Below, one piece after another: positions 10,398-19,105 of a stretch of 64,000 bases of DNA (position 1 is its first letter; each line of letters starts with the position of its first letter). The notes below the pieces were generated by a model that did not search any database, had not been told where the DNA came from, and was given only the letters and a program-made list of their open reading frames with translations. Origin of the DNA: Neorhizobium huautlense (GTDB lineage Bacteria > Pseudomonadota > Alphaproteobacteria > Rhizobiales > Rhizobiaceae); contig NZ_JAUSRF010000013.1 of NCBI RefSeq assembly GCF_030811685.1, forward strand, positions 1-64,000, given 5' to 3'. The position numbers and the translations under genes were made by a program.

Positions 10398-10979
10398 TCA
10401 ATCGCAACGCAGCCGCCCTTCCCAGTGCCTGCGGCACAGCGAGACGTAGCGATCATTGCCGCCGACCTCGACCTGGGCTCCCTCGTGCACCACTTCTCCA
10501 TCCGCCCCGATACGCACGACCATGGTCGCCTTGCGGCCGCAATGGCAGATGGTTCGGACTTCGCGCAATTCATCGGCGATGGCCAGCAACTCATGCGAGC
10601 CGGGGAAAAGTTTCCCCTGAAAATCTGTGCGAAGACCGTAAGCCATCACAGGTACGCCGATTCGATCGGAGACGCGAGCCAATTGCCAGACCTGCTCGGC
10701 CGACAGGAATTGCGCCTCGTCGACAAAAACGCAGGCGACAGGTTCCTCGGCGTGCATTGCCTCGATCTGCGCGAACAGATCGTCAGCGGGACCGAAGGGA
10801 ATGGCATCCGATGACAGGCCAATTCGCGACGCCACCTTGCCGGCACCCGCACGATCATCCAGCGCCGCGATAAAAATCACCGTCCGCATGCCGCGTTCGC
10901 GATAATTGTAGGAAGCCTGCAAGAGCATGGTCGACTTGCCGGCGTTCATCGTCGCGTAATGGAAATAGAGCTTGGCCAT
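10398..10979 (-). CDS. tdk: Thymidine kinase (type II)
   Basis: A 193-aa enzyme phosphorylating thymidine to dTMP for salvage. Seen: P-loop ATMNAGKSTMLLQASYNY near residue 10, the Asp-Glu site VFVDEAQFLS, the lasso-loop signature YGLRTDFQGKLFPGS, and zinc-ribbon cysteines in ICHCGRKA and LCRRHW. The start at MAKLYFHYATMNAGKST matches the family. It is the gene upstream of nrdHIEF on the same strand, but the operator-bearing gap suggests separate transcription. The two loci together supply dNTPs by salvage and by reduction. Confidence 0.97.
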   Translation of the reverse strand: MAKLYFHYATMNAGKSTMLLQASYNYRERGMRTVIFIAALDDRAGAGKVASRIGLSSDAIPFGPADDLFAQIEAMHAEEPVACVFVDEAQFLSAEQVWQLARVSDRIGVPVMAYGLRTDFQGKLFPGSHELLAIADELREVRTICHCGRKATMVVRIGADGEVVHEGAQVEVGGNDRYVSLCRRHWEGRLRCD

Positions 10980-11303
10980 GGCGGTGTTTTGATCCTGCCG
11001 GGCAAAATACGGAAGATGGGTTCCGTAAAAACCACAGAAAATTGCAGGAGACGGCGGCGGGCGACCGAAGACATGTTGCCGCCGTGACATTCATGTCGCA
11101 ATCATTCGACATTATCTGTTTTGCGACGTGCGCAAGTCGCAAAAAGGAAAGCTTGTCGCGTCTGAGACTATATGTGTCGCTGCGAGCCTGCGCCCGTTTG
11201 GATCTCCGTCTCACGCATATGCCTGACGCCCTTGTCGCGGGTCAGTACGCGACTGAGCACTTCGAGCCGTCGGCAGGCCGCATTCGCATTTTTCGAGGTC
11301 TTC
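10980..11303. promoter_or_regulatory. Divergent intergenic region between tdk and an MFS gene, with a 26-bp inverted repeat
   Basis: The 324-bp gap contains TTTTGCGAC at 11119-11127 and GTCGCAAAA at 11136-11144, a perfect 9-bp inverted repeat with an 8-nt spacer. A smaller repeat (TGTCG at 11094-11098, CGACA at 11107-11111) lies beside it. The position suits an operator for the divergent genes. No regulator can be assigned. No coding sequence is supported here. Confidence 0.45.
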
Positions 11304-12596
11304 ATGTCTCCGCAATTGCTGGCAATGGTGCTGGCACCGCTTCTCGGCCTTTTCATCATCAGTATCGGCAACGGTTTTCTGTCTTCGCTCACCACGCTGC
11401 GGCTGGATGCCGCCGGCACCTCGCCGCTGATGGTGGGGCTGATTTCGTCCGCCTATTTTTTCGGCCTCACGCTTGGCGCGCTGTTCGGCGACCGGGTGAT
11501 CGTGCGCACCGGCCATATACGCGCCTATAGCAGTTTTGCCTCGCTGACCGCCGTGACTGCCATGGCACAGGCACTGACCACCGATCCGTGGATCTGGCTT
11601 TTTCTGCGCCTGATCAATGGCTGGGCGATTGTCGGCGTGTTTCTGGTGGTGGAAAGCTGGCTGCTTCTGGCCGGCGACCAGAAGATGCGCGGCCGGCTGC
11701 TGGCGCTTTACATGATCGCGCTGTACGGCGCCGGCATGCTGGGCCAGATGGGGCTTGGCATGGTAGACAGCTGGGGACCGGTCGAACCCTTCATCGTGGC
11801 CGGCATGCTGGCCTCGCTGTCGGTCTTGCCGATGGCGATGATCCCGCGCACGGCACCGCTGGTGGAAAAGGTAGAAGCACTCAGCCCACGGCGGCTGTTT
11901 GCCGATGCGCCCGCCGGTGTCGCCGGCTGTTTCGGCTCCGGCATCGCCATCGGCGCGGTCTATACGCTGCTGCCGCTTTATCTGCAGCGCATCGGGCTCG
12001 ACGTGCAGAATGTCGGCTTGATGATGGCAAGCGTCATTCTCGGTGCCATGGTGCTGCAATATCCCGTCGGCCGCTGGTCCGACATGCAGGACCGGCGCGT
12101 GGTGATGATCGCGCTCGGGCTCTTGAGCGTCGTCCTGTCGGCCGCCATCATCCTGCTGCCGCCGGCTTCGTCGCTGCTGATCGTTCTTCTGTTCCTGCTG
12201 GGCGGCTGCATTTTCGCGATGTATCCGGTGGCGGTCAGCCATGCCGCCGACAATGCCTCGCATGATGCGCTTGTGCCGATGATCCAGGGCCTGCTGCTGA
12301 TCAACTCGTTCGGCTCGGCCATGAGCCCGCTGGCGATCTCGTCCGTGATGACCGAGTTCGGCGAGGCCGGGCTGTTCTGGTCGTTTGGCATTCTCAACGC
12401 CGTGCTGGTCGTCTTCCTGATCTGGCGTCGCCGTCAGAAAGTGGTACCGGCGCCGGCCGTGCCGATTGCGCCGGCCCCGATCCTGTCGCCTATTCGCGCC
12501 GAATTCCGCGTGACGGAAGAAATGGTGCAAGGCGCGATCGAAAACGACGAGGCCGAGCAGAATGCGGTCGAACAGAATGCGGAAAGAGCGACCTGA
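11304..12596 (+). CDS. MFS transporter, YcaD-like
   Basis: A 430-aa transporter with about twelve TM segments. Seen: LLGLFIISIGNGFLSSLTTLR, the TM2-TM3 loop GDRVIVRTGHIRAYS, and FLRLINGWAIVGVFLVVESWLL, a pattern I associate with the YcaD branch of the MFS. The start is the ATG of MSPQLLAM with GAGGT just upstream. The C-terminal 60 residues are hydrophilic and contain a short repeat (EQNAVEQNAE). The substrate is unknown. The stop codon sits in the loop of a perfect 12-bp hairpin. Confidence 0.85.
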   Translation: MSPQLLAMVLAPLLGLFIISIGNGFLSSLTTLRLDAAGTSPLMVGLISSAYFFGLTLGALFGDRVIVRTGHIRAYSSFASLTAVTAMAQALTTDPWIWLFLRLINGWAIVGVFLVVESWLLLAGDQKMRGRLLALYMIALYGAGMLGQMGLGMVDSWGPVEPFIVAGMLASLSVLPMAMIPRTAPLVEKVEALSPRRLFADAPAGVAGCFGSGIAIGAVYTLLPLYLQRIGLDVQNVGLMMASVILGAMVLQYPVGRWSDMQDRRVVMIALGLLSVVLSAAIILLPPASSLLIVLLFLLGGCIFAMYPVAVSHAADNASHDALVPMIQGLLLINSFGSAMSPLAISSVMTEFGEAGLFWSFGILNAVLVVFLIWRRRQKVVPAPAVPIAPAPILSPIRAEFRVTEEMVQGAIENDEAEQNAVEQNAERAT

Positions 12597-12609
12597 CGGT
12601 CGCTCTTTC
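12582..12609. terminator. Hairpin terminator containing the MFS stop codon
   Basis: A perfect 12-bp stem (GAAAGAGCGACC at 12582-12593, complement at 12598-12609) has the loop TGAC, which includes the TGA stop. It separates two convergent genes. No T run follows outside the stem, so termination may rely on the CTCTTTC arm or on Rho. Confidence 0.5.
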
Positions 12610-12614
12610 GAAGG

Positions 12615-13532
12615 CTAGCCGTGGCTGGAATTGTTGGGGACGAGCGGCTCCTCGTCCTTCACCTTGGCTCGGTGGAAGATGAACAGGCCCGACAACACGA
12701 TGATGGCGGCGCCGATGAGGGTCTGGTTATCAGGGAAATCGCCGAAGAAGGCCCAGCCGAAAGCGATTGCCCAGAGCAGAAGCGTATATTGCAGCGGCGC
12801 CAGAACCGATGCCGGCGCCAGCTTCAGCGACCGGGTGATCATCAGATGCGCCGAGCAGGACACGATACCGAGCAGAAGCATGGCCAGCAACTGCTGCAGA
12901 TCGAATGTATTCCACGCGCCCACACTCAGCACAGCACCGGTGACGAGGCAGCCGATCGTCTGCCAGGTCACGAGCGTGGTATCGGATGTGGTGCGCAGGA
13001 CGCGGCCGAGCACCATGGACAGCGCAAAGGACAGGCTGCCGACCAGGCCGAAGATCGACGGCCATGACAGCATGGCTTCCGATGGGCGAAGGGCCACGAG
13101 AACGCCGATGAAACCGATGGCGACCGCCATCCAGCGACGCCAGCCGATACGCTCGCCGAGCAGGAAATGCGAGATCGCCGCCACATAGATCGGGCCAGCC
13201 ATATAGAAGGTCATGACATCGGCAAGCGGCAGGTAGATCACGGCGGCGTAAAACAGGCCGGTATCGGCCGTGGCCATGACGACGCGGATGAGCTGCAGAG
13301 ACGGTTTTTCGACGACATAAAGCGCTTTGAGCGGGCGTTTGGCCAGCATCGGGCCGAGGACGACGAAGGCCCCGAACGAGCGGATCAAAAGCACCTGCCC
13401 GACGGAAAAACTGGCGACCAGCCATTTGCCCATGGCGTCGTTCAGGGCGAACATGAGAATGCCGATAAGCATCAGGGAAATGCCGGCCAGGATGGCGTTG
13501 CCGCCGACGGCAGATGCCGCTTTAATTTTCAT
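12615..13532 (-). CDS. DMT-family (EamA) transporter
   Basis: A 305-aa protein with ten predicted TM segments arranged as two EamA repeats, typical of drug/metabolite transporters. Seen: ALNDAMGKWLVASFSVGQVLLIRSFGA in repeat one and FLLGERIGWRRWMAVAIGFIGVLVALRP at the end of repeat one. The substrate is not predictable. It converges with the MFS gene across a hairpin. Confidence 0.88.
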   Translation of the reverse strand: MKIKAASAVGGNAILAGISLMLIGILMFALNDAMGKWLVASFSVGQVLLIRSFGAFVVLGPMLAKRPLKALYVVEKPSLQLIRVVMATADTGLFYAAVIYLPLADVMTFYMAGPIYVAAISHFLLGERIGWRRWMAVAIGFIGVLVALRPSEAMLSWPSIFGLVGSLSFALSMVLGRVLRTTSDTTLVTWQTIGCLVTGAVLSVGAWNTFDLQQLLAMLLLGIVSCSAHLMITRSLKLAPASVLAPLQYTLLLWAIAFGWAFFGDFPDNQTLIGAAIIVLSGLFIFHRAKVKDEEPLVPNNSSHG

Positions 13533-13906
13533 GATGTGGAGGCGCTCCAGGACGCCGGTTGCGAGACGGTTGTTGCGACAGATCCGTTTCGCGGTCCGCC
13601 TGCCGTTTCGACGCCATATGATGGCGGGCTGATACTCCGGTTGCGGGGCCGCCGCAAGCGGATTTGATGGGGCTGAAGCACGCGGATGACGGGTGACGGA
13701 TCAGGGATGTCTGGCCCCGGGATTTTACGGGTATCCCTATCGATCGCGCAGGAACCTGTTCGGAGGCGTTTGAGGCCCCGCACTGGGTGATCGTCAGGCC
13801 GGATCGGAAGGCATGGAGGGCGATAATCTGCATGGTGTGCCCCACAGGCATTCTTGTGCTGAGCATTCCCGATACCCAGATAGCTGAAAACATTCAGGAG
13901 CCCCGA
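13533..13906. other. Intergenic region with no recognised feature
   Basis: The 374 bases between the divergent DMT gene and the small secreted-protein gene hold no gene, RNA or repeat that I can support. They presumably include both promoters. Confidence 0.5.
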
Positions 13907-14197
13907 TTGTCCGATTTCTTCAGCTATCTCTTCGCCATTTTCGTCGTCACGCCCCTGCAGGCGGAACTGAGCGATCGGTTGCCCTCGCCCGAACTGATGG
14001 ATGCGGCCAGAAGCTGCGTGACGACCGAAGGCCCGCGGCTCTTGGAAATGGCCGAACAGAACTGGGGCTGGGCTGCGGCCAATGCCATCGGTGTCGGTTT
14101 CGGCATGGTCGATCCGGTCACGCTGCTTTCGCCGGCCAATGCCGATTGCGCCAAGATCATCCGCGCCCTGCGTGCTGAGGAAACCGAAGAAGCCTGA
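13907..14197 (+). CDS. Small secreted or membrane-anchored protein, unknown function
   Basis: I place the start at TTG 13907, because AGGAG sits at 13896-13900, 6 nt upstream, and it gives an N-terminal hydrophobic segment (FFSYLFAIFVVTPLQA). The mature part (about 78 residues) has two Cys (RSCVTT, ADCAKI) that could form a disulphide. An upstream ATG at 13787 is in frame but would bury the hydrophobic segment. I do not recognise the family. Confidence 0.6.
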   Translation: MSDFFSYLFAIFVVTPLQAELSDRLPSPELMDAARSCVTTEGPRLLEMAEQNWGWAAANAIGVGFGMVDPVTLLSPANADCAKIIRALRAEETEEA

Positions 14198-14316
14198 GCA
14201 CGTGGCAGGGTATTCTTTCCCTATTTGTCAAACTGCCAAGCATTGGCACTTGCGAAGCCGACAGGCTCTCCTAATTTCCCGATCCATTACGTAACGTTTT
14301 CGTGAAGGATTGGGGA

Positions 14317-14727
14317 ATGAGACTGTTTTGCCTCTCGCTGGTAACAGCGGGATTGATTGCCGGTGCTGCCAATGCGGCGCCATGTGACACGAATTTCAAG
14401 GTCAGCGGCGTTCCGATGTTGAGCGCCATGAGCTATCGCACGTTCGAAGTGTTCCCGAAGGCAAAGGCACCCGCCATGCTGCAGAAGCTGGCGCAGGCGG
14501 TGTCGGCTGAGGGTTTTGACGGCGTGAAGATCGACAAGGGGTTGTCATCCATCAACGCGTTTCAGGAGACCACCGGTTCCGGCCGCATCCAGACGCTGCG
14601 TGTCGTTGCCCGCCAGCAGGGTGCCAATGTGCGCGTCGATGCGATCTTCGATATTCAGGCCGGTCAGCTGACCGACAAGAAGATCGTCCGCGAAGGCCTT
14701 TGCAACATCATCAACGGCGCGCGCTGA
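14317..14727 (+). CDS. Secreted protein of unknown function
   Basis: A 136-aa protein with a signal peptide (MRLFCLSLVTAGLIAGAANAAP, cleavage after about residue 20) and an alpha/beta mature domain of about 115 residues, including two Cys (PCDTNF, GLCNII). The start chosen has GAAGGA about 8 nt upstream. It is probably periplasmic. Only generic similarity to small rhizobial secreted proteins is apparent. It converges with the chemoreceptor gene. Confidence 0.7.
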   Translation: MRLFCLSLVTAGLIAGAANAAPCDTNFKVSGVPMLSAMSYRTFEVFPKAKAPAMLQKLAQAVSAEGFDGVKIDKGLSSINAFQETTGSGRIQTLRVVARQQGANVRVDAIFDIQAGQLTDKKIVREGLCNIINGAR

Positions 14728-14753
14728 ACCATCATAGAATGCCGACATGAAAA

Positions 14754-14781
14754 GAGGCCGGACGATCGCTCGTCCGGCCTC
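14754..14781 (-). terminator. Terminator of the first chemoreceptor gene
   Basis: A perfect 12-bp stem (GAGGCCGGACGA at 14754-14765, complement at 14770-14781) with a 4-nt loop is followed on the minus strand by TTTT. It lies about 40 bp after the stop of the minus-strand chemoreceptor gene. Confidence 0.75.
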
Positions 14782-14818
14782 TGCGCATCATGCAAAAGTA
14801 CTTGTCAAAAGTGCTTTA

Positions 14819-16792
14819 TCAAAACTCTTCCCAGGCATCGCCCGAGGGAGCTGCGGCAGCAGCAGCAGCGCCGCCACCCGAAACCCGGCGGACCAGGTTG
14901 TTGACCATCTGGCGGGCCGGCGAGGCAACCGGACGCGCCCCATTCGTGGCGACCTGCGGTACGGCGACCGGACGGGCGCCCATATTGGTACCGGCCCCAC
15001 CATTGCCGATGTTGAACTGACCGAGCAGATGCGTGAGCGCTGCGGCTTCGCTGGCCAGACCATGGCTTGCAGCATTGGATTCTTCCACCATCGCGGCATT
15101 CTGCTGGGTGCTCTGGTCCATGGCATTGATGGAGGTGTTGATCTCCTGAATGCCGTTTGCCTGTTCGCGCGAAGCCTCGATGATGGCACGCACCAGCGTG
15201 GAGATTTCCTTGACCTCATGCTGGATGGCATCCAGCGCCTCGCCGGTTTCGCCGACCAGATCGACACCGGTGCGGACATGACCGCCGGACTTCCCGATCA
15301 GCACCTTGATCTCGCGGGCGGCGGTGGCCGAACGCTGCGCCAGTTCGCGCACTTCCTGGGCAACGACCGCAAACCCCTTGCCGGCTTCGCCTGCACGTGC
15401 CGCTTCGACACCGGCGTTAAGAGCCAGCAGGTTGGTCTGGAAGGCGATGTCGTCGATGACGCCGATGATGTTGGAGATTTCACCGGAAGAATTCTCGATC
15501 TCTTCCATGGCGGAGACGGCCTTGCGGACGACATCGCCGGAACGTTCGGCCTCATTGCGGGCCTTTTCGACCAGAATACCGGCCTCTTCGGCGCGTCTGG
15601 CGCTGTCGCGTACGGTGGTGGTCATCTCGTCGAGGGCGGCTGCGGTTTCTTCCAGCGAAGCGGCCTGCTTTTCGGTGCGCTTGGCAAGGTCGTCGGCAGC
15701 CGAGCGGATTTCATCGGCGCCCGAGGAAATGGCAGCGGCATTGCCGCCGACAGTCTTCAGCGTTGCCTGCAGCTTTTCAAGCGAAGCGTTGAAATTGCCG
15801 CGCAGCTGATCGAGATGATCGACGAAAGGCTGGTTGATGCGATAGGCGACATCGCCATCAGACAGGCGCTGCAGGCCGAGCGCAAGCGCATCGACGGCAG
15901 CCTTGGTATCGGCGGCATCCTTGGCCTTGGCGGCGTCGCGGGTGCGGGCCTCCTGTTCCGACTGGCTGCGGCCGGCATCGGCTTCGCGGGAAAGACGGGT
16001 GGCCTCGAGAGCCTGATCGCGGAAAATGGCAACGGCCTTGGCCATCTGGCCGACCGCATCCTTGCGGACGAGGCCCGGAATTTCGCCAGCGGTATCACCT
16101 TCCGACAGCGACACCATGCGGGCATTCAGGCGGTTGATCGGGCCGACGATGCTGACGGTCGCGATATAGAGAGCCATGAAGACCATGGCGACGATGACGA
16201 TACCAAGCACGATCGGGCCGGCCATGATGGTCACGCCGTTTTCTGCGGTCAGATTTGCAGCCCCCTGGTCGACCGCCTTCATCAATTCGTCATTGCCGGT
16301 GGCAAACAACGGCAGGGTGGCCATGACCTTGGCGCCGGCTTCGCGCATCACGGCGCGCGCCTGCATGGTCTGGCCTGCCTGCGAAAGCGCGATGACGCGC
16401 TTGCCGATCTGGTCGAATTCATCGACGGCCTTCAGCATGTCGGCGACGGCGGGAGCGCGCGACGGAACCAGTTCGGCGGTCTTTGCGACGCGTTCCTTCA
16501 TGAGGACGAGATCGCCCTGATATTTCTTCACGGCGGCTGCGAATTCCGGCGAGGCAGGATCGTTGACCTGCATCAGGCCAAGCTGAAGACCCATCTGAAG
16601 CAGACCGCCGGTCGCGCGCGCATTAAGCGTGGATGCCAGGCTCTCGTGGCCGATGAAATCGGTATAACGCTTGTCGGCATCCTTGAACTGGGCGCTGACA
16701 TAAACAAGACCAGTGAAGGAAATGATGCCCATCAGGGCGACAAGGAAGACGATCTTGGTGCGGATTTTTGCATTATCGAGATATTGCAACAT
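14819..16792 (-). CDS. Methyl-accepting chemotaxis protein with C-terminal WEEF tether
   Basis: A 657-aa receptor. Domains in order: TM1 (about 14-34), periplasmic four-helix-type sensor (about 35-185), TM2 (about 190-215), HAMP ([18 protein letters not shown]), a second HAMP-like stretch ([17 protein letters not shown]), and a methyl-accepting signalling domain whose hairpin tip reads [32 protein letters not shown] in pieces. The last residues, DAWEEF, match the pentapeptide tether that binds CheR/CheB, so this receptor can probably recruit its own modifying enzymes. The ligand is unknown. No other che genes lie in the window. Confidence 0.93.
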   Translation of the reverse strand: MLQYLDNAKIRTKIVFLVALMGIISFTGLVYVSAQFKDADKRYTDFIGHESLASTLNARATGGLLQMGLQLGLMQVNDPASPEFAAAVKKYQGDLVLMKERVAKTAELVPSRAPAVADMLKAVDEFDQIGKRVIALSQAGQTMQARAVMREAGAKVMATLPLFATGNDELMKAVDQGAANLTAENGVTIMAGPIVLGIVIVAMVFMALYIATVSIVGPINRLNARMVSLSEGDTAGEIPGLVRKDAVGQMAKAVAIFRDQALEATRLSREADAGRSQSEQEARTRDAAKAKDAADTKAAVDALALGLQRLSDGDVAYRINQPFVDHLDQLRGNFNASLEKLQATLKTVGGNAAAISSGADEIRSAADDLAKRTEKQAASLEETAAALDEMTTTVRDSARRAEEAGILVEKARNEAERSGDVVRKAVSAMEEIENSSGEISNIIGVIDDIAFQTNLLALNAGVEAARAGEAGKGFAVVAQEVRELAQRSATAAREIKVLIGKSGGHVRTGVDLVGETGEALDAIQHEVKEISTLVRAIIEASREQANGIQEINTSINAMDQSTQQNAAMVEESNAASHGLASEAAALTHLLGQFNIGNGGAGTNMGARPVAVPQVATNGARPVASPARQMVNNLVRRVSGGGAAAAAAAPSGDAWEEF

Positions 16793-17122
16793 GGCGGGTT
16801 CCGAATGGCGCACAGACGACCGCGCCCGGCCGTGCGAAAGCGCAGCCGACTTCAGGAAGATCTGTCGATGAAAATTTCTTGCATGGCAGCCGACATCGCT
16901 AACATCGCGACAAAGACACCCCTTACTGCCGAGAATATACCTAGTCTTACCGTGGTTTAAATTTGATTAAACACGATTTTATCAGCAGTAATTTTATCAA
17001 TACATAGAGTCACTTAATAGTCGTTTCCGAGATATTGTCGCAACAATGCAATCAATTGTGGAAACAACGCGGCGAACGCCGCCACTTGACGGTTGCAAAC
17101 GACACCGCAACCGGAAAGATAC
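16793..17122. promoter_or_regulatory. AT-rich upstream region of the first chemoreceptor gene
   Basis: About 330 bases precede the chemoreceptor. They contain GTTTAA-N6-TTAAAC (16955-16972), a perfect inverted repeat, and a 9-bp direct repeat ATTTTATCA at 16976-16984 and 16991-16999 (15-bp period). The composition is far more AT-rich than the flanks, as expected for a promoter with operators. The TTAA spacing is 6, not the 7 of a CtrA site. Confidence 0.4.
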
Positions 17123-17263
17123 TCAGTTTTTGATGGAGAACGTGAAGTTCGACTGCGCATATTCGCGTGATTTCGCGACCCCATGCATGGATGGCAGAAC
17201 GTATGTGGCGGCGACGGCCAGAAGCGCCACGCCTATGGATGTGGAAATCAGCACCAGCTTCAT
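17123..17263 (-). CDS. 46-aa small membrane-anchored protein
   Basis: A short ORF starts at ATG 17263 with a near-perfect ribosome site GGAGGAG (17270-17276) 6 nt upstream. The product begins MKLVLISTSIGVALLAVAA, a single hydrophobic segment, and ends with about 20 polar residues (KSREYAQSNFTFSIKN). It lies downstream of ribE on the same strand, after a 9-bp hairpin. No family is recognised. The strong ribosome site and membrane-like N-terminus argue that it is translated. Confidence 0.6.
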   Translation of the reverse strand: MKLVLISTSIGVALLAVAATYVLPSMHGVAKSREYAQSNFTFSIKN

Positions 17264-17284
17264 GCTTTGCTCCTCCGACACGAA

Positions 17285-17306
17285 GTCACCCGTAACGACG
17301 GGTGAC
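17285..17306 (-). terminator. Hairpin after ribE
   Basis: GTCACCCGT and ACGGGTGAC form a perfect 9-bp stem with a 4-nt loop, 31 bp after the ribE stop and just ahead of the 46-aa ORF. No T run follows. It may attenuate read-through from the rib genes or separate the small ORF. Confidence 0.45.
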
Positions 17307-17337
17307 AGGTTTGGTTCCGGAGAAGCGTCGAGGTTCC

Positions 17338-17961
17338 TTAAGGCTGTGTTTGCGGCTGCGGGAATTCGGCAAGGCGGGCGGCATAACGAGCCATGGTATC
17401 GACCTCGAAATTGACGCGATCGCCGGCCTTGCGTTCACCCCAGCTGGTAACACCGAGCGTGTGGCGGATCAGAAGGATATCGAAATCCGTACCTTCAACC
17501 GCGTTGACGGTAAGCGACGTGCCATCGAGCGCGACAGAGCCTTTGGGCGCGACGAAACGCGCCAGATGTTCGGGCGCACGCAGGCGGATGCGTACAGCCT
17601 CGCCTTCCGGCTCCACCGACAGGATTTCGGCCGTGCCATCAACATGGCCGGACACGATGTGGCCACCGAGTTCGTCGCCGATTTTCAGCGCGCGCTCAAG
17701 ATTGACTTTCGTGCCTTCGACCCAGCTCGAAACGGTGGTGAGGCGCAGCGCCTCTTCCCAGGCCTCGACCTCGAACCAGCGCTCGTTGGACCCCTCGCCC
17801 GGCAGGCCGGTGACGGTGAGGCAGACGCCGGCGTGGGAAATGGAGGCGCCCATATCGATCGTCTTCGGATCATAAACGGTGTCGATGCGCAGCTTTACGC
17901 CTTCGTCCATGGGTGTGATGGCGGAAACGGTGCCGACATCGGTGACGATACCAGTGAACAT
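17338..17961 (-). CDS. ribE: Riboflavin synthase, alpha subunit
   Basis: A 207-aa enzyme that dismutates two molecules of 6,7-dimethyl-8-ribityllumazine to riboflavin. Seen: the N-terminal MFTGIVTDVGTVSAI and two tandem lumazine-binding barrels; the first contains GASISHAGVCLTVTG, the second GGHIVSGHVDGTAEIL and GSVALDGTSLTVNAVEG. Its ATG overlaps the ribD stop by one base (TGATG). Some rhizobial annotations call it ribC. Confidence 0.97.
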   Translation of the reverse strand: MFTGIVTDVGTVSAITPMDEGVKLRIDTVYDPKTIDMGASISHAGVCLTVTGLPGEGSNERWFEVEAWEEALRLTTVSSWVEGTKVNLERALKIGDELGGHIVSGHVDGTAEILSVEPEGEAVRIRLRAPEHLARFVAPKGSVALDGTSLTVNAVEGTDFDILLIRHTLGVTSWGERKAGDRVNFEVDTMARYAARLAEFPQPQTQP

Positions 17962-19103
17962 CAGGCGGACCTTTCGTATTCATAACGGCGATCTGCGCCG
18001 ACCGTGGCGCTGCCGAGAAAAGTGAAGCTGGCCGGGATATCGGATGGCGTCAGCGGCGATTCAAGACCACCCTCGCCGACGATCGTGTCGCTCACGTAAA
18101 GGACGATGCGATCAACGAGGTCCTGCGCGAGGAACGCGCTTGCGACCGTGGCGCCGCCTTCGACCAGCAGGGTGGAGAGGCCACGGGTGGCGAGGGTTTT
18201 GAGGAGAGCGCCAAGGTTGGAAACTTCCAGGTGGTTGATCGGGGTCAGCCGCGCTTTGGCTTCTTCGGAATGATCGTGGTGGCCGCACCGGCATGATGCG
18301 TCATGAACAGGCTCGTGACCTGTCTCGTTCGCCATGTCACGGATATTCGCCACGATCACCGGCACGATATCCGACGTCTGCGCCAGCCGCGAGGTTAGCG
18401 GAAACCGTCCGTCCCGATCCAGCACGATGCGCACCGGCGAACGATCCTCAAGCCCCGTAATACGCACCGTCAATTCGGGATCGTCGGACAGAACAGTGCC
18501 GATACCGACCAGAATGGCGTCGCTTTCGGCGCGCAGGTGATGCACCTCTTCGCGCACTTCAGCACCGGTAATGGCAATCTCTTCACCACGCCGACCAAGC
18601 ATGCCATCGGCGGAAACGGCAAGTTTGAGAGTGACATAAGGCCGGCTGCTCGTCTGGCGCATGAGGTAACCGGCAAGCGCTCGCCTGCCCTCCTCTTCCA
18701 TCAGTCCGGTTTCGACGGTGATGCCGGCATCGGACAGGATCTTCAGCCCCTGCCCTGCCACGCGCGGATCGGGATCGGTGACGGCAACCACGACACGGGC
18801 AATACCGGCATCGACCAGCGCATTGGCGCAGGGCGGCGTTCGGCCCCAATGGGCACAGGGTTCGAGCGTGACGTAAGCGGTGGCGCCGCGTGTCCTGTCC
18901 CCGGCGATGGCGATGGCTTGGGTTTCAGCATGTGGCCGACCACCGATGGCGGTGACGGCGGAGCCGACGATTTCGCCCCCATTGACGATGACGCAACCGA
19001 CGGAGGGATTGGTATCGGTGAGGCCGGTATGCGTTCGTGACACCCGGATGGCTTCGCCCATGAAACGGCGATCATCTTCGGGCGCGCTACGCTCCGGCGT
19101 CAC
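17961..19103 (-). CDS. ribD: Bifunctional pyrimidine deaminase/reductase RibD with a His/Cys-rich insert
   Basis: RibD deaminates and then reduces the GTP-derived pyrimidine in riboflavin synthesis. The deaminase half (about 1-150) shows the zinc site H58-A-E60 and EPCAHWGRTPPC (Cys83, Cys92). The reductase half starts at RPYVTLKLAVSADG and holds SDDPELTVR and LLVEGGATVASAFL. Between strands of the reductase half, residues 263-278 contain five His and two Cys (in GHEPVHDASCRCGHHDHSEE), unusual for the family. The start is GTG 19103, 2 nt after the nrdR stop. An ATG at 19061 is the alternative. Confidence 0.95.
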   Translation of the reverse strand: MTPERSAPEDDRRFMGEAIRVSRTHTGLTDTNPSVGCVIVNGGEIVGSAVTAIGGRPHAETQAIAIAGDRTRGATAYVTLEPCAHWGRTPPCANALVDAGIARVVVAVTDPDPRVAGQGLKILSDAGITVETGLMEEEGRRALAGYLMRQTSSRPYVTLKLAVSADGMLGRRGEEIAITGAEVREEVHHLRAESDAILVGIGTVLSDDPELTVRITGLEDRSPVRIVLDRDGRFPLTSRLAQTSDIVPVIVANIRDMANETGHEPVHDASCRCGHHDHSEEAKARLTPINHLEVSNLGALLKTLATRGLSTLLVEGGATVASAFLAQDLVDRIVLYVSDTIVGEGGLESPLTPSDIPASFTFLGSATVGADRRYEYERSA

Positions 19104-19105
19104 GA

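Noticed and set aside
14747..16960. 737-codon open frame antisense to the first chemoreceptor
   Set aside because: It is a shadow of an obvious chemoreceptor coding sequence.
16957..16970. CtrA site TTAA-N7-TTAA
   Set aside because: The spacing is 6 nt, so the consensus is not met.
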